A DNA stretch of 63,803 nt, from the NCBI GenBank assembly GCA_028874795.1, contig JAPPHT010000032.1, forward strand, positions 1-63,803, written 5' to 3'. Below are positions 39,253-47,123 of this stretch, piece by piece. A program made the translations under genes and the position numbers. The first letter of the stretch is position 1. The number at the start of each line of letters is the position of its first letter. The stretch comes from Chloroflexota bacterium. GTDB taxonomy: Bacteria; Chloroflexota; Dehalococcoidia; Lucifugimonadales; Australimonadaceae. A model generated the notes under the pieces. The model searched no databases and was not told the DNA's origin. It saw nothing but the letters and a program-made list of their open reading frames with translations.

Positions 39253-39661
39253 GGATTCCCGCTTTCGCGGGAATGACGGGGGCTGCGCCCCGCGTCCCAG
39301 GCTGCTGGATTCCCGCTTTCGCGGGAATGACGAGGGCTGCGCCCCGTGTCCCAAGCTGCTGGATTCCCGCTTTCGCGGGATTGACGGGGGCTGCGCCCCG
39401 CGTCTCAGGCTGCTGGATTCCCGCTTTCGCGAGAATGACGGGGGCTGCGCCCCGGGTCCCAGGCTGCTGGATCCCGCTTTCGCGGGAATGACGGGGGCTG
39501 CGCCCCGTGTCTCGGGCTGCTGGATCCCCGCTCTCGCGGGAATGACGAGGGCTGCGCCCCGCGTCCCAGGCTGCTGGATTCCCGCTTTCGCGGGATTGAC
39601 GGGGGCTGCACCCCGTGTCTCAGGCTGCTGGATCCCCGCTTTCGCGGGAATGACGGGACCG
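39253..39661. repeat. tandem array of eight 54-bp units with two palindromes each
   Basis: Unit starts (GGATTCCCGC or variant) at 39253, 39307, 39361, 39415, 39469, 39522, 39576 and 39630; spacing is 54 bp except one 53-bp unit with a deleted T. Each unit has TTCCCGC-TTTC-GCGGGAA and GGGGCTGCGCCCC. In the + frame it is open and reads 'WIPAFAGMTGAAPRVPGC' per unit, but no start or ribosome site precedes it. Ends 8 bp before the alcohol dehydrogenase stop. Confidence 0.9.
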
Positions 39662-39669
39662 GTTGGGGA

Positions 39670-40749
39670 TCAGGCCGCCATGTTGGGATTGACCATCACC
39701 CAGACGGCGTCGGCCCCCTCGCCCTCGCCGCCGGAGGCGAGGCAGGCCTCTCCCGTCAGCTCCAGGGGGAAGTTGTGCGTCACCAACTCCTTGAGCGGGT
39801 AGTCGCCCGATGCGATCAGTTCGAGGCCCATCGCCACGCTCGCGTAGCTGTGGCCCCGGCACGCCCTGAGCTGTCCGTACTTGCCTGTGAGCTTCTCCAG
39901 GGAGAACGACTCGAGCTCGTAGGCCTGGGTCACGACGATGCCGCCGCGCCGCACCAGCACGTCGATAGCCTGGTTGAAGATGACCGGGATACGGCCGGTC
40001 GTGCAGTCGACAACGGCGTCCGCGCCGCGCCCGTTCGTGATGTCCATGATCGTCTCGGTGAAGTCGTTGGTCTGCACGTCGATGGTGTGGTCCGCGCCGA
40101 GCCGCCTCGCCGCTTCGAGCCGCGAACCGTCCTTGGACAGCCCGGTCACGATGACCGTCGCGCCGGCCTTCTTGGCCGCGAGGGTTGCGCCGAGGCCCTT
40201 GGAGCCGGGTCCCTGCACGACGACCGTCTTGCCCGGAGCGGCCTCGCCCTCCTTGACCGCCCATTGCACGCCGTTGCCTACCGGCAGGGCGAGCGCGGCC
40301 TCGTCGGGCGTCATCGTCTGCGGCACCTTGTGCAGCACCACGTTCGGGGGCAGGTAGAGGTACTGCCGGAAGCCGCCGTCCAGCCTGCTGGGGTTGGGGT
40401 TGTTGTGCGTGTCAGTGAGCCAGCAGTGCCTGAACTCACCGATGCGGCACCACTCGCAGTGCCCGCACGGCAGATACTCCTCCAACGCGACGAGCTCGCC
40501 CTCCTCGACGCCATGACGGTCCAGGAACCCCTGCCCCGCCTTCACGATGACGCCCGCGTTCTCGTGCGCGTTCATCCCGGGAACAGTACTCCTGCCGCCG
40601 CCCTCCCTCGTGAAGTAGCCGTAGGAGCCGCACATGCCGGCCGCCTCGACCTTCATCAGGGCGCTGTTGTAGTCGATATCCGGGACGTCGATCTCCTGGA
40701 TCTCCGCCTTGCGGGGCGCAACCTTGACTGCCGCCAGCGTCGTCTCCAT
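39670..40749 (-). CDS. zinc-dependent medium-chain alcohol dehydrogenase
   Basis: 359 residues. Catalytic-zinc Cys in 'AAGMCGSYGYFT', His-Glu in 'NAHENAGVIVKAG', and four structural-zinc Cys in 'CGHCEWCRIGEFRHC'. Rossmann fold with 'VQGPGSKGLGATLAAKKAGA' near residue 175, so NAD(P)-linked. ATG at 40749 with GGAGGG upstream, 18 nt after the ligJ-like gene, so the two form an operon. May oxidise an alcohol or hydroxy acid in the same pathway. Confidence 0.9.
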   Translation of the reverse strand: METTLAAVKVAPRKAEIQEIDVPDIDYNSALMKVEAAGMCGSYGYFTREGGGRSTVPGMNAHENAGVIVKAGQGFLDRHGVEEGELVALEEYLPCGHCEWCRIGEFRHCWLTDTHNNPNPSRLDGGFRQYLYLPPNVVLHKVPQTMTPDEAALALPVGNGVQWAVKEGEAAPGKTVVVQGPGSKGLGATLAAKKAGATVIVTGLSKDGSRLEAARRLGADHTIDVQTNDFTETIMDITNGRGADAVVDCTTGRIPVIFNQAIDVLVRRGGIVVTQAYELESFSLEKLTGKYGQLRACRGHSYASVAMGLELIASGDYPLKELVTHNFPLELTGEACLASGGEGEGADAVWVMVNPNMAA

Positions 40750-40767
40750 GGCTTCCCTCCGTCGTCC

Positions 40768-41793
40768 TTACGCCTTCCCTGCCTCGATCTTCTCGATGTA
40801 CGGCTTCGCGCGCGGGTACGCCTTCAGCACGTTGCCGTGGAACAGCTTGTACCTGTCCTCCTCGGTCAGCCAGTCGATGCCGTCGATGTAAGGCTTCGTG
40901 TCGTCGTACCAGCGCCCGGTGTCCGGGTCGATGGCCTGTACGCCGCCGATCATCTCGGAGGCGAAGAGCACGTTGTCCACGCCGATCGTCCTGATCAGGA
41001 ACTCCGTCGCGGCCTGGTTGTAGATGGCGGTGTCGAAGTAGAGGCGGCCGAGGAACGCGTCGAACGGCTCGCGCTTCGCCATGATGCTCAGCCCCTTGAA
41101 GCGCGCGTATTGGAACGGGATCGCGCCGCCCCCGTGCGGCAGGATGAACCTGATGCCGGGGAAGTCCTGGAAGATGTTGGAGTCCATAAGCTGCACGAAA
41201 CCCGTGTTATCCACGTTCATGTAGTGAGAGCCGGTGGTGGTGAACGCGGGGTTGCACGTGCCTGAGCCGTGGATCATGGCGGGCACGTCCAGCTCCACCA
41301 TCTTCTCGTAGAGCGGGTACCAGTAGCGGTCGCCGAGCGGCGGGTCTGTCCAGTAGCCACCTGACGGGTCCGGGTTGAGGTTGCAGCCGACGAATCCCAG
41401 GTCATTGACGGCGCGCTCCAACTCCTGCACGACGCCCCGTTCCGGCGGCACGCCGGGCGACTGCGGCAGCGAGCACGCGCCGATGAAGCGGTCCGGGTAG
41501 ATGTCGCACACGCGCTTGATCATGTCGTTGTTGATCTCGGTCCAGTAGCGGCTGATGAGCTCGCCGCCGAAGTGGTGGCCCATCCAGGAGGCGCGCGGCG
41601 AGAAGATTGCGACGTCCGTGCCGCGCTCGTTCTGCAGCTTGAGCTGGCCGTTCTCCAGCGAGGCGCGAATCTCGTCGTCGGAGACGTTAACGGGGTGCTT
41701 CACCGGTGCGCCCATGAAGGTGATCTGGGTGGCGCGGAAGATCTGCACTCCGGCGGGCGCCGTGGTGTAGTGGCCATGGGAGTCGATGATCAT
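40768..41793 (-). CDS. ligJ: 4-oxalomesaconate hydratase-like amidohydrolase
   Basis: 341 residues. N-terminus 'MIIDSHGHYTTAP' with the metal-binding HxH, then 'FSPRASWMGHHFG', 'LGFVGCNLNPDPSGGYWTDP', 'VPAMIHGSGTCNPAF', 'FILPHGGGAIPFQYARFKG' and 'ILFASEMIGGVQ'-like segment. These match LigJ of the protocatechuate 4,5-cleavage pathway along the full length. Hydrates 4-oxalomesaconate to 4-carboxy-4-hydroxy-2-oxoadipate. First gene of the operon with the dehydrogenase. A related amidohydrolase with another substrate cannot be ruled out. Confidence 0.82.
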   Translation of the reverse strand: MIIDSHGHYTTAPAGVQIFRATQITFMGAPVKHPVNVSDDEIRASLENGQLKLQNERGTDVAIFSPRASWMGHHFGGELISRYWTEINNDMIKRVCDIYPDRFIGACSLPQSPGVPPERGVVQELERAVNDLGFVGCNLNPDPSGGYWTDPPLGDRYWYPLYEKMVELDVPAMIHGSGTCNPAFTTTGSHYMNVDNTGFVQLMDSNIFQDFPGIRFILPHGGGAIPFQYARFKGLSIMAKREPFDAFLGRLYFDTAIYNQAATEFLIRTIGVDNVLFASEMIGGVQAIDPDTGRWYDDTKPYIDGIDWLTEEDRYKLFHGNVLKAYPRAKPYIEKIEAGKA

Positions 41794-41843
41794 CTGGTCC
41801 GTAGCTCCTGTGCGATGCGGAAGGTGTCGCCACGCAGCATCCT

Positions 41844-41857
41844 GCGGAACGTTCCGC
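41844..41857. promoter_or_regulatory. perfect palindrome in the ligJ / lipoprotein divergent promoter region
   Basis: GCGGAACGTTCCGC, a perfect 14-bp palindrome, 50 bp upstream of the ligJ-like start and 90 bp upstream of the divergent DUF4349 gene. TAGTAT on the reverse strand at 41869-41874 could be the ligJ -10 box, putting the palindrome near the transcription start, as for a repressor site. Confidence 0.5.
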
Positions 41858-41947
41858 GCGGCGAGCGCATACTACTCCATGAGCCTCGCAAGGTGTGAGC
41901 ACCACGAGCGCGAGGCGGCGTAGACTGAGAGGCGGCGGAGCGAGGGT

Positions 41948-43549
41948 ATGAAGAAGCTGACAACGATCACCCGGATACTGACGGCCGCGCTGGCGCTGGC
42001 GGCGCCGCTGCTGGCCGCAGCATGCAGCGGCGACGAAGGCTTCGTACCCGTGGTCTCCAACGACTCGAGGGATGATTCCGCCGCGTTCATGACCGAGGAG
42101 TCCCAGCCCTCCCAACCGATGCCGTCCTCGTCGGCGCCCGCTGCGATAATGGAGTCCCAGGAAGAGGCAGCCGACGCGTCCGGAGGCGATGGCGGCTCCG
42201 GCAGTCTCCGGCTCTCGCCGCTTGCACAGAACAGGGTCATCGTCCACACGGCGAGGATGTCGCTCGTCGTGAACGACGTCGCCGGCACGGTCGACCGCAT
42301 CGCGGGAATCGCCTCCTCGCTCGGCGGCTGGCTCGTCAGCTCCGACCGCACATCGAAGCACACCGGCGCCATCGCCATCCGCGTGCCCGCAGCATCGCTG
42401 GACCAGGCACGCGACATGATCGAGCGCGCGGCGCGGGACGTCGTCACGAGCACGGTCACCAGCGACGACGTGACCGACCAGTACGTCGACACGCAATCGC
42501 GCCTGAACAGCCTGCGGGCCACCGAGGCGCGCCTCCTCGGCTTCCTCGAACAAACGCAGAACGTGGAAGAGGCGCTCAAGGTGCAGAGCGAGCTCTCCTC
42601 CATCCAGTTGCAGATCGAGGAGATGCAGGGGCGGCTCAACTACTACGACCAGGTCGCCGCCTTCTCCCTCATCGAGGTCAACCTCACCGTGGCCCCACTC
42701 GACATGAGCGTAGACGTGGGCCCGGACGAGGCGTTCCGCGTCGGTGAGCCCGCGCGCTTCCGTGCGACGTTCACCCCGCCGCCTGATATCGACGATTTCG
42801 AGTTCGTGTGGGACTTCGGCGACGGCTCGACGGTCTTCGGCGTCACCACCGCGCCCACGCCGAACGGACAGCGCGTCACGGCGACCGTCAACCACGTCTA
42901 CCCCGACGATCACGACTCGCCCTATATCGTCTCCATCGAGATCACCGGCAGGGGCGAGGGCGGCATCGCGGAGGGCAGCGACTCGCTCCTCGCGACCGTC
43001 ACCGAGGTGCCGACGATCGAGGTATTCGCGGGCGAGCACCGCACCGTCGAGGAGGGCGATGAGGTCCGCTACACCGCGTCGTTCACAGCCCCCGACGAGC
43101 TGTGGGACTACGAGTACCAGTGGGACTTCGGCGACGGTTCGCCCACCGTCAGCGGCGAGATCGACGAGGGCACGCGCGTTGAGGCTGAACACGCCTATGC
43201 CGACTACCGTCCCTTCCCCTACACCGTCGAGCTGACCGTGAGCGCGATGAGCGACGCCGGGCGCATATCCGCCTCCGGCGTCTTCGACGTCTCCGTGACC
43301 GAGTCGGAGGGCTTCGTCATCGGCGGCGTGGACGTCGAGGGCACCTTCAAGACGGCTGTGCGCGCCCTTTCGGCAGTGGGCGTCGCGCTCTTCTATGTTC
43401 TCATCTGGCTCGTCGTCTTCATCCCGCTCATCGTGCTCGGCTGGATCGTCTTTCGCCTCGGCAGGCGGGTGGCGCGTCGCTACAACATCTCCCGGCCGTC
43501 GCGCCCGGGCGCTCCGGTTGGCGCTTCCCCCACCACGGGTGAGGAGTAG
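41948..43549 (+). CDS. DUF4349 lipoprotein with two PKD domains
   Basis: 533 residues. Lipobox 'LLAAACS' (Cys 26), disordered Ser/Asp linker, then the DUF4349 pattern 'LVVNDVAGTVDRIAGIASSL' near 103 and 'VTDQYVDTQSRLNSLRATEA' with a coiled coil to about 235. Two PKD domains follow, marked by 'FVWDFGDGST' near 295 and 'YQWDFGDGSP' near 395. A single membrane segment near 480-505 ends the protein ('LFYVLIWLVVFIPLIVLGWI'). DUF4349 proteins usually go straight from coiled coil to membrane segment, so the PKD pair is an insertion. Confidence 0.85.
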   Translation: MKKLTTITRILTAALALAAPLLAAACSGDEGFVPVVSNDSRDDSAAFMTEESQPSQPMPSSSAPAAIMESQEEAADASGGDGGSGSLRLSPLAQNRVIVHTARMSLVVNDVAGTVDRIAGIASSLGGWLVSSDRTSKHTGAIAIRVPAASLDQARDMIERAARDVVTSTVTSDDVTDQYVDTQSRLNSLRATEARLLGFLEQTQNVEEALKVQSELSSIQLQIEEMQGRLNYYDQVAAFSLIEVNLTVAPLDMSVDVGPDEAFRVGEPARFRATFTPPPDIDDFEFVWDFGDGSTVFGVTTAPTPNGQRVTATVNHVYPDDHDSPYIVSIEITGRGEGGIAEGSDSLLATVTEVPTIEVFAGEHRTVEEGDEVRYTASFTAPDELWDYEYQWDFGDGSPTVSGEIDEGTRVEAEHAYADYRPFPYTVELTVSAMSDAGRISASGVFDVSVTESEGFVIGGVDVEGTFKTAVRALSAVGVALFYVLIWLVVFIPLIVLGWIVFRLGRRVARRYNISRPSRPGAPVGASPTTGEE

Positions 43550-43801
43550 TCGTAGCTGCCAGGCGAGCCTGTCTCCCCGCAGCCCCGCCGGTTCACCCTC
43601 ACCCTGGCCTCTCCCCTCGAGGGAGAGGGGACCAAGCGCGTAGTTTCTGAGCCAACGGCCCCGAGAGATGTTTCGACTCCGCCTCCGGCTCCGCTCAACA
43701 TGACAATGTGCACCGGCCGCCCCTCGCTCCCCTGCTTGCCACGACGCGCGATCCGGGCCAAGATTGCCCTGAGCAATCCCGGACTATGGAGCGTGAACGT
43801 C
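43550..43801. other. intergenic region with element A hairpin
   Basis: Element A at 43590-43630 ('GGTTCACCCTCACCCTG' then CCTCTCCC-CTCGA-GGGAGAGG), nearly the same as at 28885-28925. It may end the DUF4349 transcript. The rest carries no gene; the bicupin promoter should be in 43700-43800. Confidence 0.5.
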
Positions 43802-45043
43802 ATGACGCAGGTTGACGAGGCGAGGGTCTTCATCGAGCCAACGGGTGAGAAGCAGCGCGCGGGGGTGGGTTCGTGGAAGACCCCCCGCACCCCCTACGAC
43901 CGCTTCATGGAGGCTCAGGACATCCCCATCTACCGGGGCCTAGGCATGTCCGACATCCGCGAGATACCGAAGGCCCCGTGGAAGCGGATGGGCGGACTCG
44001 GCTCCTTCATCCAGCTCGACGGCACAGACGGCAGGCTCGGCATGTACGCCTGGGAGCTGCCGGCACGCTCCGAGTCCACCGTCGAGCGCCACATCTACGA
44101 GGAGGTCTACTACGTCTTCGAGGGCCGGGGCACGACGGAGGTCTGGCGCGAGGGCAGCGACCGACGACACACGTTCGAGTGGCAGGCCGGCAGCCTCTTC
44201 GCGATACCGGTCAACACCAACCACCGCATCATCAACGCGAGTTCCGGGCCCGTCGTCCTCGTCGGCGGCACGACAGCCCCGCCGCTCTTCAGCCTGTTCG
44301 ACAGCGAGCACTTCATCTTCGAGAGCGACTTCGCCTTCACCGACCGCTTCGACGACTCCGATGACTACTTCCGGCCGAAGGACACGCCGCTCGTGGCCGA
44401 TCCCATGCGGGAGCGCGCCATGCGCGTCACCAACCTCATCCCGGACATGGCGACCTGCGAGCTGCCGCTCGACAACCAGCGCTCGCCCGGCTACCGGCGC
44501 GTCATCCCGCAGATGGCGCACGGACGCTTCAGCATGTTCGTCGGGGAGCATCGCAGCGGGCGCTACTCGATGGCGCACCACCCGCCCGGCCCCGGCTCCG
44601 TCGTACTGATCTGCATCAAGGGCTCCGGCTACACGGTCGCGTGGCCGCAGTCGGCGACGATCCGCCCGTGGGAATCGGGCAACGGCGAGTCGGTCATGCG
44701 GCAGGACTACCGCCCCGGCGGGATGGTGGTGAACAACCCCGGCGGCACCGGGTGGTTCCACATGCACCACAGCACGGGCAGGGAGCCGCTTCGACTGCTC
44801 GTCTTCGGCGGCATACCGCAGGGCGTCGGGATACAGCTCAGACGCGAGGGTGAGACCGAGATATCGGGCAACCTGCCACTGGAGATGGGTGGGCGCAGCA
44901 TCACCTACCAGGCCGAGGACCCCTTCATCCGCGAGGAGTACAAGCGCATGCTCGCCGTCGAGGGCGTCGAGTTCGATATGCCGGACTGCGCCTACACCGG
45001 CGAGGTGCCGACCGGCCACACGCTGGACGTCAGCGGGCCGTGA
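43802..45043 (+). CDS. two-cupin protein, gentisate dioxygenase-like in layout
   Basis: 413 residues. First cupin: 'STVERHIYEEVYYVFEGRG' near residue 92 and 'FAIPVNTNHRIINASSG' near 135; second: 'WFHMHHSTGREPLRLLVFGG' near 320. In the first cupin the usual HxH is H-I-Y, so the metal site is incomplete there, while the second keeps several His. ATG at 43802; frame open upstream without a better start. GTGA overlap with the next gene. Probably a dioxygenase or isomerase of ring-cleavage products, not proven. Confidence 0.75.
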   Translation: MTQVDEARVFIEPTGEKQRAGVGSWKTPRTPYDRFMEAQDIPIYRGLGMSDIREIPKAPWKRMGGLGSFIQLDGTDGRLGMYAWELPARSESTVERHIYEEVYYVFEGRGTTEVWREGSDRRHTFEWQAGSLFAIPVNTNHRIINASSGPVVLVGGTTAPPLFSLFDSEHFIFESDFAFTDRFDDSDDYFRPKDTPLVADPMRERAMRVTNLIPDMATCELPLDNQRSPGYRRVIPQMAHGRFSMFVGEHRSGRYSMAHHPPGPGSVVLICIKGSGYTVAWPQSATIRPWESGNGESVMRQDYRPGGMVVNNPGGTGWFHMHHSTGREPLRLLVFGGIPQGVGIQLRREGETEISGNLPLEMGGRSITYQAEDPFIREEYKRMLAVEGVEFDMPDCAYTGEVPTGHTLDVSGP

Positions 45044-45798
45044 AGCGAGTCGGCTTCCTGGGTCCGCTGACGGCCTGGAACGACCTCCCGCTCGACTTCC
45101 TTCGCCTCGCTCCGGAGGGGACCAGCGTCGCGGGCGCCTTCATCCCGACTCGCGGCCTCGGCCGGAGGATGGCCGGCTTCAGCCTAGACCTCATCGCGGA
45201 GGCACTCCCCGCCATGCGGGAGGCGGCGCAGGACCTCGCGGAGGCCGGAGCTGACGTCGTTGCACAGTTCGGCATCCCGTTCTCGCTCATCCACGCCGAG
45301 CGTGCGCGAGATGTGCAATCGGGGCTGACGGATACCGTTGGCGTTCCCGTCGTCCTGATGGGCGCCGCGATGCTCGACGCCCTCGACCACCTGGGCGTCC
45401 GCCGCATCGCCGTCGCGAGCGGCTACTACCCCGGCGACTGGGCCTCCATGGCCAGGCGCGGCCTCGAATCCAACGGCTTCGACGTCGTCTTTCAGCAGAA
45501 CTGGGTGGAGCAGGGCATCGTGGGTTCGGTCGAGGAGTCCGACAGGCTCGCGTGGGAGCAGGACTCAGCCGTCACCAACGCCCACGTCCTGAGGACCGCG
45601 GAACGCGCCGGAGACAGCGCGGACGCCGTCGCCGTCTTCGGCGGCGGTCTCCGTCTCCTCGGGTACGCCGCGGAGCTGGAAGCGAAGGTCGGGCTCCCGG
45701 TAGTTGCGGGAGACCTCGCCCTGTACCGGGCGACACTCAGAGCGATGGGCGCGAAACCGCGCACCACAGGATGGGGACGGTTGCTGGACAGCCTCTAG
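45040..45798 (+). CDS. Asp/Glu racemase-fold protein (maleate isomerase / arylmalonate decarboxylase type), no cysteine
   Basis: 252 residues. Fold pattern of maleate isomerase/AMDase: 'VVAQFGIPFSLIHAERARDV' where the first active-site Cys should be, 'RRIAVASGYYPGDWASMARR' in the middle and 'VAVFGGGLRLLGYAAELEA' where the second Cys should be. The protein has no Cys at all. GTG start overlapping the bicupin stop by 4 nt, so both work together. Normal catalysis in the family needs Cys, so the reaction must differ or the protein is not an enzyme. Confidence 0.8.
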   Translation: MKRVGFLGPLTAWNDLPLDFLRLAPEGTSVAGAFIPTRGLGRRMAGFSLDLIAEALPAMREAAQDLAEAGADVVAQFGIPFSLIHAERARDVQSGLTDTVGVPVVLMGAAMLDALDHLGVRRIAVASGYYPGDWASMARRGLESNGFDVVFQQNWVEQGIVGSVEESDRLAWEQDSAVTNAHVLRTAERAGDSADAVAVFGGGLRLLGYAAELEAKVGLPVVAGDLALYRATLRAMGAKPRTTGWGRLLDSL

Positions 45799-45805
45799 GC
45801 CGACG

Positions 45806-46303
45806 CTACGCCCGCGCGCGTTCGTGGTCGCGCACTGCCCGGAACGCTTGCGCCGCACACAGGCGCACGTCGTCCGGCGGGGACTCCGCAGCCGCGCCGG
45901 GACGGTCCAGAGTGACGCCGGCGGCGAGCTCCTCTTCCGTCACCCATCGCCATCCGTCCGGCAGGCTGGTCATGGGAGCCGCCGGGCGGCAGGCGTAGAT
46001 GAAGTCGATGTGCTGGTGGAAGCCGTCCACCGGGTCGCCGATGTCCTCGATCAGGATGGTCAGCGGCGGCGGGATCTGGACGGGATGGGCGTGGTGGTCC
46101 GCGAAGTCCGGCGGAGGCACCACCTCGGCCCGTATCCCGGTCTCCTCTTCCACCTCGCGCAGGACGGCCTGCACCGGGTCCTCGTTCGCCTCGACGTGGC
46201 CGCCCGGAGGAAGCCACATGCCCAGCTTGGGGTGCCAGTGGAGCAGCGTTGCACCGTCCTGCACGACGAAGGCCGTGGCGGTGAAGTGTCTGACGAGAGG
46301 CAT
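45806..46303 (-). CDS. Nudix hydrolase
   Basis: 165 residues. Nudix box 'GGHVEANEDPVQAVLREVEE' continuing 'ETG' around residues 34-56, fully matching GX5EX7REUXEEXGU. Cleaves a nucleoside-diphosphate-linked substrate. ATG at 46303; a TTG upstream in frame is possible but overlaps the PanB-like gene. Third gene of a run with the PanB-like and Rieske genes; the link is only positional. Confidence 0.9.
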   Translation of the reverse strand: MPLVRHFTATAFVVQDGATLLHWHPKLGMWLPPGGHVEANEDPVQAVLREVEEETGIRAEVVPPPDFADHHAHPVQIPPPLTILIEDIGDPVDGFHQHIDFIYACRPAAPMTSLPDGWRWVTEEELAAGVTLDRPGAAAESPPDDVRLCAAQAFRAVRDHERARA

Positions 46304-46319
46304 CGGCGCTCGTTCGGCC

Positions 46320-47090
46320 CTATTCCGGCGCCTCCCACGTAGCGTCGTGGACGCTTGCGAACGTCTTCTCAAAGGCCTCCAGCATGTAGCGCGCGGCGTT
46401 CGGCCCGCCGTCCGTGCGGTCCAGGTCGTTGGCGCGGTAGCCCGCCAGCATGTAGCTGACGTAGATGCGCCCGTCCGACTCCGGCCCCGTCTGCCCGCCG
46501 ATGACCGGGATGCGCATCGTCTTCGCGACGTCGGCGTAGATGTCGAGCGTCACGTTCGTCAGGTCGATCATCACCGCGCCGGCGTCCTGCACTGCGTTCG
46601 CCCACTTCATGATGTGCTCGTGGGTCTCCGGCCCGCCGTGGCGCGGCTCGAACACCGGGAACCCGATCTGCGGATACACCGGAAGTCCCGCCTCGATCAC
46701 CGCGAGCACGTCGTCGAACAGCTCCTCCTCCTGCATGCGGATGTCGACCTTCGTCATATCCGCGCCCGTCTCCTCCTTGATTCGGCGGGTGGCCGCCTCC
46801 ACCGCCTTCGGCCCCGCATTGCAGACGACCGTTGGCATGTCCACGTTGACGGCTGCGCGCTCCGCGACGCGGCTCACCGCCTTCCCGAACAGCAGCATGG
46901 CCTCGAGCGAGAACTCATCCTCGCTCTGCATGCCGAGGAACGTCCTGCTGACGCTGTCGCCGACCGAGAGCAGGTCGACGCCCGCTCGCTCCAGGATGCG
47001 CGTCATCTGCACGTCGTAGCACACCCCCGCCGCGATCTTCTTCCCGTCGTTCTTCATCTGTTGCAGGTCAGCGATGGTCAGCCTCGCCAT
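46320..47090 (-). CDS. PanB-like aldolase with altered key residues
   Basis: 256 residues. PEP mutase/PanB fold: 'LLSVGDSVSRTFLGMQSEDE' near residue 40 corresponds to 'GDSLGMV.LGYDST' of ketopantoate hydroxymethyltransferase. The Lys motif 'KLEGG' reads 'KVDIR', the 'GHIGLTPQ' loop reads 'PQIGFP' without the His, and 'IGIGAG' reads 'IGGQTG'. So it is probably not the pantothenate enzyme but a related aldolase or lyase acting on a 2-oxo acid. AGGAGGG precedes the ATG. Follows the Rieske gene by 33 nt in the same operon. Confidence 0.78.
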   Translation of the reverse strand: MARLTIADLQQMKNDGKKIAAGVCYDVQMTRILERAGVDLLSVGDSVSRTFLGMQSEDEFSLEAMLLFGKAVSRVAERAAVNVDMPTVVCNAGPKAVEAATRRIKEETGADMTKVDIRMQEEELFDDVLAVIEAGLPVYPQIGFPVFEPRHGGPETHEHIMKWANAVQDAGAVMIDLTNVTLDIYADVAKTMRIPVIGGQTGPESDGRIYVSYMLAGYRANDLDRTDGGPNAARYMLEAFEKTFASVHDATWEAPE

Positions 47091-47123
47091 GTCGTCCCTC
47101 CTCTGGGTGTTCGAGTCAGCTAG

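Noticed and set aside
39253-39661. CRISPR array
   Set aside because: The whole 54-bp unit is repeated without variable spacers and no cas gene is present.
39020-39802. A 260-residue repeat protein reading through the 54-bp array
   Set aside because: No start site with ribosome binding sequence, indel in unit five breaks the repeat frame, and the translation is the well-known product of palindromic intergenic repeats.
43700-43801. Longer N-terminus of the bicupin protein
   Set aside because: The extra 34 residues are Arg/Cys-rich and come from the intergenic region with repeats; the ATG at 43802 begins the conserved part.
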